A DNA stretch of 64,000 nucleotides, from NCBI GenBank assembly GCA_963677165.2, contig CAXXSX010000002.1:2666001-2730000 (forward strand), read 5' to 3'. The stretch comes from JAFGXT01 sp963677165 (GTDB taxonomy: Bacteria > Verrucomicrobiota > Lentisphaeria > Victivallales > SZUA-371). Position numbers and translations under genes: made by a program. The notes beneath the pieces were generated by a model. That model ran no database searches and was not told the DNA's origin. It saw only the letters and a program-made list of their open reading frames with translations. This document shows positions 33,908 to 41,825 of this stretch, in pieces (position 1 is the first letter of the stretch; each line of letters begins with the position of its first letter).

Positions 33908-35653
33908 ATGTCGAATTACAATAAAAAAACCTTTTCAGGAAAATTAATGCTGCACAGCTTTCTGATTGTTTTCAGTCTGGTGTTTATCTTTCCATTTTTG
34001 TGGATGGTATGCAACAGCATGAAAGTCCGTGAGGAAATGGTAGGTGAAAACTTTCGTTTACTCCCTGAAACTCCTCATGTAGTCAGGCAGACTCCATATT
34101 TTGATGAAAACGAGTTTGGAGCCATTGGGGCACCTGAAGGCATTCCCGCTGCGGTTTGGTGTGCGGTGCTGCCGGAATTTAAAGCGGGGATTTTTTCTCG
34201 TCTCGAAAAATGGCGACCGTGTATTTCCGGGGAAATCATTCCTTTTGACATTAAGAAAAGAAATCTGGAGCCCTACAAAACGGCAATGACGAATGGAATT
34301 ATTAAGATGATCAGTGCCAGAATTAGTGATAGTGCCAGAAATATTGCCGCCAATGAGGTTCGCAAGGCGGAAAATGTTGGCGCATTGTCGGAAGAGGCAA
34401 TTCAGACCGGCAAGGCCGCAGTTTTGAAAGATATGAAAAAACTGTTGAACGATGAAGTTATGCAGGAAGTATTTAACCGATCTTACCGGCGGATATGTCT
34501 GGGGGACGTTAAGGTAATGTCAGGGCATAGAGTCAGGAAGGCTGAGTCTGTAAAGGGTTGGTGTGTGAATAGTGACAATGCTGTTTTGTGCCGTAGAAAA
34601 TATAATGGTACAGCGTATCAGATGGCTCGGATTGATTACTCCAAAGGTGATGAATTGCTGGTTTCCTTTGTACCGGAAATAACCGACATTAATGATATTG
34701 ACAGAATCTATGTTTCTTTCAGAAGCGATGCCAGCTGGGCAAGAGTTTATTTTGAAGTGGTAAAGAACGGGAAACTGTACCGAACCTCGGATGTCGTCAA
34801 CCTCTACAATCATGACTGGACAGAAGTTGATCTGAGGTGGAACAAAGGGAATGAAAAATCATTCGACCGGGGCAGTTATTATTCCCTGAAAGAGGTTGGA
34901 GATGTGCCTGGTGGTGGAAATAAATTTGATGTCAGGCTGAGAATTGAGAGAAGCAATCTGCTGACGGCATGGTGGGACAAAGCCTTGAGGAATTATCGAA
35001 TCGTATTCAGGGATATTCCGTTTGCCCGATATATCATGACCAGCTTATCGCTTTGTATCATCAATATCATTCTTGCCGTGTTCTCCTGCACTTTTGTGGC
35101 TTATGCGTTTGCCCGGCTGGAGTGGCCCGGCAGGGACTTATTCTTTGGATTGATGGTGGCGACTATGATGGTGCCGAGTCAGGTCGTGATGCTGCCGAAT
35201 TTCCTGATTAACCGTCAGCTCGGGTTTTATAACAGCCTGGTCCCACTGTGGCTCTATTCTGCCTTTGGGTCAGCATTCTTTATCTTTCTGCTGCGGCAGT
35301 TTATGAAAACCATCCCGAAAAGTCTGGAAGAAGCCGCCATGATGGATGGCTGCGGATTTCTTGGAATATACTGGCATGTGATGCTGCCGCTGGTAAAGCC
35401 GACAATCGCCACCATTGCAATTTACACCTTCACCGGCAGCTGGAATAATTTTATGGGTCCATTGATCTATGTGAACGACGAATCGTTGTTTCCTCTTGCT
35501 CTGGGACTTTTTAAATTCAATCTGGTCAGTGGTTCGGATACCGGTTTGATGATGGCGGGATCTTTCATGATGACTCTGCCGGTAATAATTTTGTTTTTCT
35601 TTGCTCAAAAATATTTTATTCAAGGAATAACATTAACTGGAACAAAAGGATAA
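33908..35653 (+). CDS. MalG-type ABC permease with a large inserted extracytoplasmic domain
   Basis: The 581-residue protein is twice the family length of about 280. The first membrane helix (12-35) matches MalG-like permeases and ends with MVCNSMK. Residues about 40-365 then form an insertion: a charged helical part (ISARISDSARNIAANEVRKA) and a beta-sandwich-like part (DRIYVSFRSDASWARVYFEV, then HDWTEVDL). The regular permease resumes at FARYIMTSLSLCIINIIL (residue 371), with the EAA loop EEAAMMDGCGFLGIYWHVML. It begins 12 bases after the fused importer gene, with AGGAAC before the ATG. The insertion would lie outside the membrane next to the fused binding protein and may help dock it or bind sugar; this is inference. 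Confidence 0.87.
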   Translation: MSNYNKKTFSGKLMLHSFLIVFSLVFIFPFLWMVCNSMKVREEMVGENFRLLPETPHVVRQTPYFDENEFGAIGAPEGIPAAVWCAVLPEFKAGIFSRLEKWRPCISGEIIPFDIKKRNLEPYKTAMTNGIIKMISARISDSARNIAANEVRKAENVGALSEEAIQTGKAAVLKDMKKLLNDEVMQEVFNRSYRRICLGDVKVMSGHRVRKAESVKGWCVNSDNAVLCRRKYNGTAYQMARIDYSKGDELLVSFVPEITDINDIDRIYVSFRSDASWARVYFEVVKNGKLYRTSDVVNLYNHDWTEVDLRWNKGNEKSFDRGSYYSLKEVGDVPGGGNKFDVRLRIERSNLLTAWWDKALRNYRIVFRDIPFARYIMTSLSLCIINIILAVFSCTFVAYAFARLEWPGRDLFFGLMVATMMVPSQVVMLPNFLINRQLGFYNSLVPLWLYSAFGSAFFIFLLRQFMKTIPKSLEEAAMMDGCGFLGIYWHVMLPLVKPTIATIAIYTFTGSWNNFMGPLIYVNDESLFPLALGLFKFNLVSGSDTGLMMAGSFMMTLPVIILFFFAQKYFIQGITLTGTKG

Positions 35654-35666
35654 AAGGTACAAGAAA

Positions 35667-36581
35667 ATGATCAAAAAACGATTTGAGAGGCGAAGTTCTT
35701 TCAGAAAATTATTTGTGGGAAAAGTGATTGCTTTTATCGCAATCTTTATAGGAGCAATATCTTGTCTGGGGTCTGGGCCGGATGTAGTTGTTCGTTTCGG
35801 AATGATATCAGATATTCACTATGCGGATTTTGCCCGGGGGAGGCGTCCTAAAAATCGCGCTTCGATGGCGAAAATGCAGGAATGTATAAAAACCATGAAT
35901 CAGAAAAGACTGGATTTTATTATTGAGATCGGCGATTACATTGGAAATGGTAGCCCGTCAAGAAAAGACTTTCTGAAGTGGCTCAAGCTTCTTGAGGATG
36001 AATACGCTAAATTCATGGGACCACGATATCATGTTCTGGGGAATCATGATTCTGTTCCGCTGGATAAACACGAATTTATGAAAAACGTTGTCAATACCGG
36101 CATTTCAAAGGATAAAACATATTACTCTTTTATTATTAAGGGAATCCAGGTAATTGTGCTGGATTGCAATTTCAGGCAGGATGCTACCCCTTATGGAAAC
36201 GGCAAGGACTTTGATTGCGGGGTTCCTTTGGTTTCTCCTCTGGAAGTCAAATGGCTGAAAAAGACGCTTGCTGATTACAACGGAAAATCAATTGTTTTTC
36301 TTCATTATCTGATTCATGGTGATGTGGACAGGACATTTCTTGTAAATACTGAGGAGATTAACAAGATTCTTGTCGACTCCGGCAAAGTTCTGGCGGTGTT
36401 CAGTGGACATAAGCACGATGGAGGATACGCCAAAGTTGATGGAATCCATCACTATGTCTTAAAATCGATGATAGAGAAGGCCGGTTATAAATATACTTCA
36501 TACGCGGTGGTTGAAATCAGGTCGGATAATTCTATTAAAATTACTGGATTTGGAAGAACTAAGAACCAGTTTTTGAAATGA
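35667..36581 (+). CDS. Secreted metallophosphoesterase (calcineurin-like)
   Basis: The 304-residue protein has an N-terminal hydrophobic segment (VIAFIAIFIGAISC) for export, possibly as a lipoprotein. The metal-binding motifs are in order: SDIHY near residue 49, GDYIGNG near 90, GNHDS near 125, HYL near 210 and GHKHDGG near 248. These enzymes hydrolyse phosphomonoesters or diesters. It follows the permease by 13 bases and precedes a close paralogue by 28 bases, so all four genes form one operon. A phosphate-bearing glycan or glycerophosphodiester sugar is a possible substrate, by context only. Confidence 0.88.
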   Translation: MIKKRFERRSSFRKLFVGKVIAFIAIFIGAISCLGSGPDVVVRFGMISDIHYADFARGRRPKNRASMAKMQECIKTMNQKRLDFIIEIGDYIGNGSPSRKDFLKWLKLLEDEYAKFMGPRYHVLGNHDSVPLDKHEFMKNVVNTGISKDKTYYSFIIKGIQVIVLDCNFRQDATPYGNGKDFDCGVPLVSPLEVKWLKKTLADYNGKSIVFLHYLIHGDVDRTFLVNTEEINKILVDSGKVLAVFSGHKHDGGYAKVDGIHHYVLKSMIEKAGYKYTSYAVVEIRSDNSIKITGFGRTKNQFLK

Positions 36582-36609
36582 TAAATATAACTGAGAGGAT
36601 ATGTGTGAA

Positions 36610-37488
36610 ATGAGATATTTACGAAAAAAACTGCTTGTTGCGCTGATTATGTTTGCCGTGGCAACGATCTATGCTTCCGGCAACTCAGATGTTATTGTCC
36701 GTTTTGGTATTTTGACAGATGTGCATTACGGGAAATTCTCGAAAGGTAGACGTCCGAATAATTATGCGTCGCTCGAAAAAATGCGTGAATGTATCAAAAC
36801 AATGAATAAAGAGCGGGTTGCATGTGTGGTCGAGATAGGAGATTTTATCGGTAATGGACATCCCAGCAGCAGGGACGCTTTTCTCTGGCTCAGAACCATT
36901 GAGAATGAATATGGTAAATTCATGGGACCAAGATATCATGTCTTTGGGAATCATGATCCGGTGCCTCTTGATAAAATGACGTTCATGCGGAATGTCACAA
37001 ATACCGGAATTCCAAAGTACAAAACTTATTATTCTTTTGTGATTAAGGGAATTCAGTTTATTGTGCTGGATTCCGCTTTTAGAAAAGACGGTACTCCATA
37101 TGGAGACGGCAGGGATTTTGACTGGAAAGATACGATTGTTCCAGAGAAAGAGTTGAAATGGCTCAAAAAAACGCTGGAAAGTCATAATGGTAAGTCTGTG
37201 GTTTTTCTTCATCACCTGGCGCATAATGACAAAGCTAAATCAAATGTGAAAAATGGTCCCCAATTAAGAAAGATCTTTAATGAGTCAGGGAAAGTTATCG
37301 CGGTTTTTAGTGGTCATCTGCATAAAGGTACATATGTGAAGAGGGATGGAATTCATTACTATGTATTGAAATCAATGGTGGAAAAGCCGGGGATTGAAAA
37401 TACCTCGTATGCAATTGTGGAAATAAATTCTGATTATTCGCTGCGGATTGTCGGGTACGGAAGAACTGAAAATCAAATTTTAAAATAA
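36610..37488 (+). CDS. Secreted metallophosphoesterase, tandem paralogue
   Basis: From the ATG at 36610 (GAGAGG at 11 bases; an ATG at 36601 is too close to it) the protein is 292 residues. A signal peptide (LLVALIMFAVATIYASG) is present. The motifs mirror those of the upstream copy: TDVHYGKFSKGRRPNN, GDFIGNG, GNHDPVPLDK, HHLAH and GHLHKGTY. The shared motifs across nearly the whole length show a tandem duplication. Small changes around the second histidine cluster (HHLAH against HYLIH) may alter substrate choice. Confidence 0.88.
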   Translation: MRYLRKKLLVALIMFAVATIYASGNSDVIVRFGILTDVHYGKFSKGRRPNNYASLEKMRECIKTMNKERVACVVEIGDFIGNGHPSSRDAFLWLRTIENEYGKFMGPRYHVFGNHDPVPLDKMTFMRNVTNTGIPKYKTYYSFVIKGIQFIVLDSAFRKDGTPYGDGRDFDWKDTIVPEKELKWLKKTLESHNGKSVVFLHHLAHNDKAKSNVKNGPQLRKIFNESGKVIAVFSGHLHKGTYVKRDGIHYYVLKSMVEKPGIENTSYAIVEINSDYSLRIVGYGRTENQILK

Positions 37489-37668
37489 TAATGTTCAAAA
37501 GAGAAGCAAAACGGAGTGTCGATTATTATCTTTGATTTAACTTTTATTTAACGATTGTAAGCGTTGAAAAATAATAGGATTAAGGATATAATTGAACACT
37601 TGCCTTTGAAAGTTGGCGGGGCATTGCCCGAATTAACGAATAACTGTAATTCAAAAACAACCGGAATT

Positions 37669-38634
37669 ATGATGGCAACAACATTACGAGACATTGCGGA
37701 TAGATGTGGAGTCGCTATTTCCACCGTGTCCAGAGCCCTGCGTGACGATGAGCTGGTGACGATTAAAACGAGACAGCGCATTGCCGAAATCGCGCGCACT
37801 ATGGGGTATTCTCCCAACCTGGCAGCCAGGACGCTAGTGGGCAGCCGTACGAATACCATATGGTTTCTGGTCAGTGATATGACCAACAAGTATCAGCAGA
37901 CGATCGCGGAGCATACCAGCCGCTTTTTTGCTGATAATGGCTATGATGTTTCGGTGGTGTCCTATCATGGCTCCTGGGAACGTTTCGCACAATTGCTTCG
38001 CCGTTTGAACCACGGGGTGACCGATGGTGCTATTGTGGTTTCAGCTGCAAAACAGGGAGAGGAAGAGCTTAATGTGCTTGAGCGGAAAGGTTTTCCTCTG
38101 GTGTTTGCCGACCGGAAACTTGAATCTGCTACCCAGCCGACTGTGACCACTGATAATGTTGCCGGAACGACTCATCTGCTTGAGTTGATGTGTGAAAACG
38201 GTGCGGAGAAATTTGTTATTCTGTTTACCGATCAGAACAGTGTAGAGCGTACAAGGTTCAGGAGTGCGGTTGAATATCTGGGACAAAAAGGTATTCCATT
38301 TACTTTTGGAGATAACTTCAGTCCGGAGTTTGCCGCTGGGAATAAGAAGATCGGTATTTTAGCTACATGGCCTCACAAGATTGAAGACTTTGTTGCTCAG
38401 CATTCAAGTCACGGCAGGCCGCCTTATTTATACGGCGTATTTGATTCCTGGCATGGAGAACCATATCCGGCCAGCAGGGTGTTTGTCTGTAAGCAGAATT
38501 TTAAAGCAATTGCGGAAAAATCGGCTCAGTTGCTTCTGGAGATGCTGAATGGAGGCGTTGTAACTGAGACTTTACACCTGATTCCCCCTGAAGAGTATGA
38601 AACGATATGTTCCAGAATTGCCTCTGTTTTCTAA
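37669..38634 (+). CDS. LacI-family transcriptional regulator
   Basis: The coding frame is open from a TTG at 37564, but the LacI helix-turn-helix starts at TTLRDIADRCGVAISTVSRAL directly after the tandem ATG at 37669/37672, so that is taken as the start (321 residues). The hinge SPNLAARTLVG and the sensor domain (NTIWFLVSDMTNKYQQTIAEH) follow. It lies just upstream of two TACAAACGTTTGT-like operators and downstream of the importer operon, so it is the best candidate to control the region 28700-39800. Upstream residues 1-35 of the longer frame do not resemble the family. Confidence 0.88.
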   Translation: MMATTLRDIADRCGVAISTVSRALRDDELVTIKTRQRIAEIARTMGYSPNLAARTLVGSRTNTIWFLVSDMTNKYQQTIAEHTSRFFADNGYDVSVVSYHGSWERFAQLLRRLNHGVTDGAIVVSAAKQGEEELNVLERKGFPLVFADRKLESATQPTVTTDNVAGTTHLLELMCENGAEKFVILFTDQNSVERTRFRSAVEYLGQKGIPFTFGDNFSPEFAAGNKKIGILATWPHKIEDFVAQHSSHGRPPYLYGVFDSWHGEPYPASRVFVCKQNFKAIAEKSAQLLLEMLNGGVVTETLHLIPPEEYETICSRIASVF

Positions 38635-38684
38635 TATAAATAAATATAAATATAACTATACACAAAATATAAATTAATAAAAAA

Positions 38685-38698
38685 TACAAACGTTTGTT
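38685..38698. promoter_or_regulatory. Second-type LacI operator, copy 3
   Basis: TACAAACGTTTGTT lies between the regulator and the MBL-fold gene. It differs from the perfect palindrome by one base at the end. Confidence 0.7.
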
Positions 38699-38742
38699 AT
38701 TGTTGCGTTTTATTTTGGTGTTATTAACAGAAATTATAAAAT

Positions 38743-38756
38743 TACAAAGGTTTGCT
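38743..38756. promoter_or_regulatory. Second-type LacI operator, copy 4 (diverged)
   Basis: TACAAAGGTTTGCT keeps both half-sites but has GG in the centre instead of CG. Its centre is 58 bases from copy 3. It lies 53 bases before the MBL-fold gene. Confidence 0.5.
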
Positions 38757-38808
38757 AATCTGGTAACGAAATTAGTGTTGTTACCGAGTGATAAAAAAGG
38801 AATGAAAG

Positions 38809-39789
38809 ATGTTTTCTAGAGCTCATACAGTAAAAGACGTTTTGGGAGGAATAATAAAAAATTATTTATTGCGTGTACCTTCGATTCGCAGTATTTCTGA
38901 AAATTCCCGGAATTTTCCTGGAGGCGGGGAGACTACTTTGTATCAGCTTGAGCTTGATTATCGTAAGATTGATTGCGGTATGTCATATGTTGTCAAAACC
39001 AGAAGCGGGGCGTTCTTTATTGTAGATGGAGGATATTTTACCGATGGAGAAGAAGACAGATTATATCATTTCTTAAAGGAGCGGTCGGACGGAGATATTC
39101 ATATCGCCGGGTGGTTTTTCAGCCATGCACATCAGGATCATGTGGGCAATTTTATTAATTTTGTAAAAAAATATTGTAAAGTCGTTCAGATCGACAGGCT
39201 TTATTACAATATCCAGAAGATTGATTTTTCCATCATTACCGGTGACTGGAAAAGTTGTGATGAAGCAACCGCCAGGGAATTTTTCCTGGTTATTCGGAAA
39301 TACATTCCTGAAGTTCCGGTTACAATATTGAAAACGGGGCAGAAATTTTCTGTTGGCGAATTGAAGTTTGAAGTATTATTTACGCATCACGATCTGGAAT
39401 CTCTTCCCGCCTCATTTAATGATCATTCGACGGTGTTGATGATGAAGGTGGGGAAACAGAAAATTCTCTGGCTGGGTGATATTGGAACCAAAGGAAGCCA
39501 GGCGCTTATGCGGATGCCGAAAAAGAAACTTGCCTGCGATATTGTTCAGGTAGCACATCACGGCTATAACGGTGGTACGCTTGAATTGTATTCTGCTTTG
39601 GGAGCCAGGGTCGCTTTGTGGCCCACTCCTGAGAATCGTATGGAGTCCAATGAATCTTCAGATGTAAACAATTATATTCTAAAGCAATCCAGAGTAAAAG
39701 AACATATTGTGAGCGGCATGGGAACGGCGGAAATGAAGTTTCCTTACGTTTACAAGACCGCAAATCAGTTTAAAAAGCAGTTTGAATGA
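38809..39789 (+). CDS. MBL-fold metallo-hydrolase
   Basis: The 326-residue protein has the metallo-beta-lactamase metal motif HAHQDH (about residue 105-110), a later THHD, LGDIG with the bridging aspartate and a VAHHGYNGG element. The last pattern is typical of the ComEC/Rec2-like MBL branch. There is no signal peptide, so it is cytoplasmic. The substrate is unknown; neighbours suggest a role in using a sugar with phosphate or ester groups. AAGGAATGAAAG precedes the ATG. Two LacI-type operators lie upstream. Confidence 0.85.
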   Translation: MFSRAHTVKDVLGGIIKNYLLRVPSIRSISENSRNFPGGGETTLYQLELDYRKIDCGMSYVVKTRSGAFFIVDGGYFTDGEEDRLYHFLKERSDGDIHIAGWFFSHAHQDHVGNFINFVKKYCKVVQIDRLYYNIQKIDFSIITGDWKSCDEATAREFFLVIRKYIPEVPVTILKTGQKFSVGELKFEVLFTHHDLESLPASFNDHSTVLMMKVGKQKILWLGDIGTKGSQALMRMPKKKLACDIVQVAHHGYNGGTLELYSALGARVALWPTPENRMESNESSDVNNYILKQSRVKEHIVSGMGTAEMKFPYVYKTANQFKKQFE

Positions 39790-39806
39790 TTTTTCTTCCT
39801 TCCTTT

Positions 39807-39817
39807 CCCCCCCCCCC
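39807..39817. repeat. C11 homopolymer tract
   Basis: Eleven consecutive C residues lie between two convergent genes, 18 bases past the stop of the MBL gene. Such tracts are prone to slippage and to sequencing error. Here it is outside any reading frame. Confidence 0.85.
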
Positions 39818-39827
39818 ATTGGCTGAT

Positions 39828-39864
39828 GGCAGGCGGCAGACGTATATTGCGTCCGTCGCCTGTC
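39828..39864. terminator. Strong hairpin between convergent MBL and GH16 genes
   Basis: The arms at 39828-39842 and 39850-39864 pair over 15 positions with one mismatch and two G-T pairs. It lies between two converging genes and probably ends both transcripts, although no long T-run follows on either side. Confidence 0.6.
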
Positions 39865-39874
39865 GGCGGCCTTA

Positions 39875-40702
39875 TTATACCTGATCGAATACCCGGATAT
39901 AGTCAACGATAAAGTAATCCGGCAGGGCCGTTTTTTTTAAAATATCATCTGGCTGGTCTCCTTGACGGTAACCATTGCATTCGGTGGAAATCAGAATGAA
40001 TTGTTCGGTGTCGGAAACCGGACCATCCACGTGCCATGATTCTTTCCCGTCAACATAGTAGGTGTAGCCGTTCGGGCTCCAGTCGAGTCCAAACACATGG
40101 AAGCCGTCTGGTGTTTCTTCAAGCTGACGAGAACCGGAGCCGCAGCTCTGATGATCTTCTCCATAGCCACTCCAGTGGTTATTGTGACAAATGATACCGT
40201 CGCGGGTGAAGTTTTCCATGATATCTACTTCAACGCCGGCTTTCTTTGGATCGAGGCTGCTGCCAATGATCGGCGACTGCAGCCAGAATGCCGCCCACCA
40301 GCCTTTCTGAGTTGGAAGTTTACAGCGCGTTTCGTAATAGCCATATTTATGCATGAATTTCGGTTCAACAATTTTGGCTACGGGCCAGACCATTTTGGGC
40401 TTATCGGTTTCGCCGTCAAAGCAGAAAGCACTTCCGGGACGGTCCAGATAATTTGATCCGGTTTGCAGGTGCGGTGAATAGAATTGTCCGTCTTTTTCGA
40501 TCAGGGTTAAAAGCAGGTTGCCTTTGCCATCGAGAACGGCGCCTTCTTCGGTAAAAGTGTTATGGCGTTGCTGCAGCAGATGCAGGCGAAAATCCCATTT
40601 GCTGCGGTCCAGTTCGGTACCGTCAAATTCATCGTGCCAGACAAGTTTCCAGGTTTTTTTAGAAGGAAGCAAGCTCGGCTTATGGTGTGCCTCAAGTTTC
40701 AT
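39875..40702 (-). CDS. GH16-family glycosidase
   Basis: The 275-residue protein carries the GH16 catalytic motif VEVDIME (nucleophile and acid/base glutamates) near residue 155. Other family segments are KLVWHDEFDGTELDRSKW, YGYYETRCKLP, GWWAAFWLQ and FGLDWSPNGYTYYVDG. GH16 enzymes cut beta-1,3/1,4-glucans, galactans, agars or carrageenans. No signal peptide is visible, which is unusual for this family. GGAG precedes the ATG. It follows the AraC-type regulator gene by 111 bases on the same strand. Confidence 0.92.
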   Translation of the reverse strand: MKLEAHHKPSLLPSKKTWKLVWHDEFDGTELDRSKWDFRLHLLQQRHNTFTEEGAVLDGKGNLLLTLIEKDGQFYSPHLQTGSNYLDRPGSAFCFDGETDKPKMVWPVAKIVEPKFMHKYGYYETRCKLPTQKGWWAAFWLQSPIIGSSLDPKKAGVEVDIMENFTRDGIICHNNHWSGYGEDHQSCGSGSRQLEETPDGFHVFGLDWSPNGYTYYVDGKESWHVDGPVSDTEQFILISTECNGYRQGDQPDDILKKTALPDYFIVDYIRVFDQV

Positions 40703-40813
40703 TTGTAGTTCTCCAAATAATATTTATAATGGTTATGATATAACTATTATAGGATGAAAAAAATTATTTGCGTTATACAAAAAAAGATTAATGTAGCACA
40801 ATGTTGCTGTTTT

Positions 40814-41665
40814 TTAGTGAATGACGTTGTTTCTGGATTCCCTTATCCGAGAAGGAGATTTGCCAGTATGCTTCTTTATAAAGCGCGAAAAATAGTTCAG
40901 GGAATCAAATCCGAGTTCCGTGCCAATTTCACCGGCGGGAATATTGGTGTTTTTCAGAGCCGCTACCGCTTTTGCTGTTTTGCGTCTTGCCACATATTGT
41001 AGCGGAGAAGTACCGGTATGTTCTTTAAAGATTCTTGAAAAGCGGCTTTCACTGAGAAATGCCAGTTTTGCGAGTTCTTTTAAACTGATATTATGGTGCA
41101 GGTTCTGCTCTATATAGTACAAGACCGGAGCGATATTGTCTGGCTTGTCCGAAAGATTGTCATCCGGGCTTAGTCCTGATTGTTCAAGGGTTTTTGCCAG
41201 CAGATCAAAAATGAGTGTGGAACGTTGCACATCGGGAAACTTTAATTTTTCCGTCAGATCAATTTGCCGTGAAAATTCCCTGCCGTACTCCATTCCGACT
41301 TTAATCCGAAAGAGATGCTGTTGAGAAAAACCGTGCAGTAATGCGAGTCCGCCGTGTTCTTTGAACGTAAAGCCATGATGCAGACACATCAGCATGATGC
41401 ATTCTTCTGTTGCATTCCAGCGGTAGTTGCATCCGATCGGGATAATGATGACCATTCCGGCTTTACATGTCAGCTTCGGACCGCTTTCTTCCTGGAATAT
41501 GATCGAACCGGATTCGATTAGTACCACATGAAGATAACTGGAGTTATGGAAGTCGCATTCCAGGCCAGCAGGATAGCGGCAGCGCTGCAATCCTGACAGC
41601 GGATACATCAACGACGAACTCAAGCGGGTTGTCTTGACACGTTTGAATGCTTCAATATGGTTCAT
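40814..41665 (-). CDS. AraC-family transcriptional regulator
   Basis: The 283-residue protein has an N-terminal cupin-like sensor domain (about 20-150, with PIGCNYRWN) and two C-terminal helix-turn-helix units: ISLKELAKLAFLSESRFSRI, then IGTELGFDSLNYFSRFIKKH. It is divergent from the GntR/LacI-hybrid gene, with twin GTATGCATAC-like boxes between them, and precedes the GH16 gene. AAAAGGAACC lies before the ATG. It probably activates GH16 and perhaps the divergent operon in response to a sugar. Confidence 0.92.
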   Translation of the reverse strand: MNHIEAFKRVKTTRLSSSLMYPLSGLQRCRYPAGLECDFHNSSYLHVVLIESGSIIFQEESGPKLTCKAGMVIIIPIGCNYRWNATEECIMLMCLHHGFTFKEHGGLALLHGFSQQHLFRIKVGMEYGREFSRQIDLTEKLKFPDVQRSTLIFDLLAKTLEQSGLSPDDNLSDKPDNIAPVLYYIEQNLHHNISLKELAKLAFLSESRFSRIFKEHTGTSPLQYVARRKTAKAVAALKNTNIPAGEIGTELGFDSLNYFSRFIKKHTGKSPSRIRESRNNVIH

Positions 41666-41760
41666 GCTGGTTCCTTTTGTATTTGATCTGACATATTAGA
41701 CTTTTGTTTGTGAGTAAAGTCAAGCATGGCTGATTCGAAATTTTTTTATATAAAAAATCC

Positions 41761-41790
41761 GTATGCATATTGACTCGAGCGTATGCATAC
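41761..41790. promoter_or_regulatory. Twin GTATGCATAC operator boxes in the hybrid regulator promoter
   Basis: GTATGCATAT (41761-41770) and the perfect palindrome GTATGCATAC (41781-41790) have centres 20 bases apart, about two helical turns. The first touches the -35 and the second fills the spacer. This is a typical layout for autorepression. Confidence 0.75.
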
Positions 41791-41798
41791 GATATAAT
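41770..41798 (+). promoter_or_regulatory. Promoter of the GntR/LacI-hybrid regulator operon
   Basis: TTGACT (41770-41775) and TATAAT (41793-41798) are 17 bases apart. The start point would be near 41805, giving a leader of about 20 bases to the ATG at 41826. Confidence 0.8.
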
Positions 41799-41825
41799 AT
41801 GGATGTAAACGGAGTGAATTGTACA

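Noticed and set aside
36685..37224. 179-codon leftward frame inside the second phosphoesterase gene
   Set aside because: It is antisense to a gene with all catalytic motifs and shows no protein-like pattern of its own.
31169..37488. ATPase gene of the ABC importer
   Set aside because: No Walker A/B or LSGGQ-bearing frame is found in or near the operon; it must be encoded elsewhere.
37564..37668. Longer LacI protein starting at a TTG
   Set aside because: The added 35 residues lie before the helix-turn-helix that normally opens LacI proteins.
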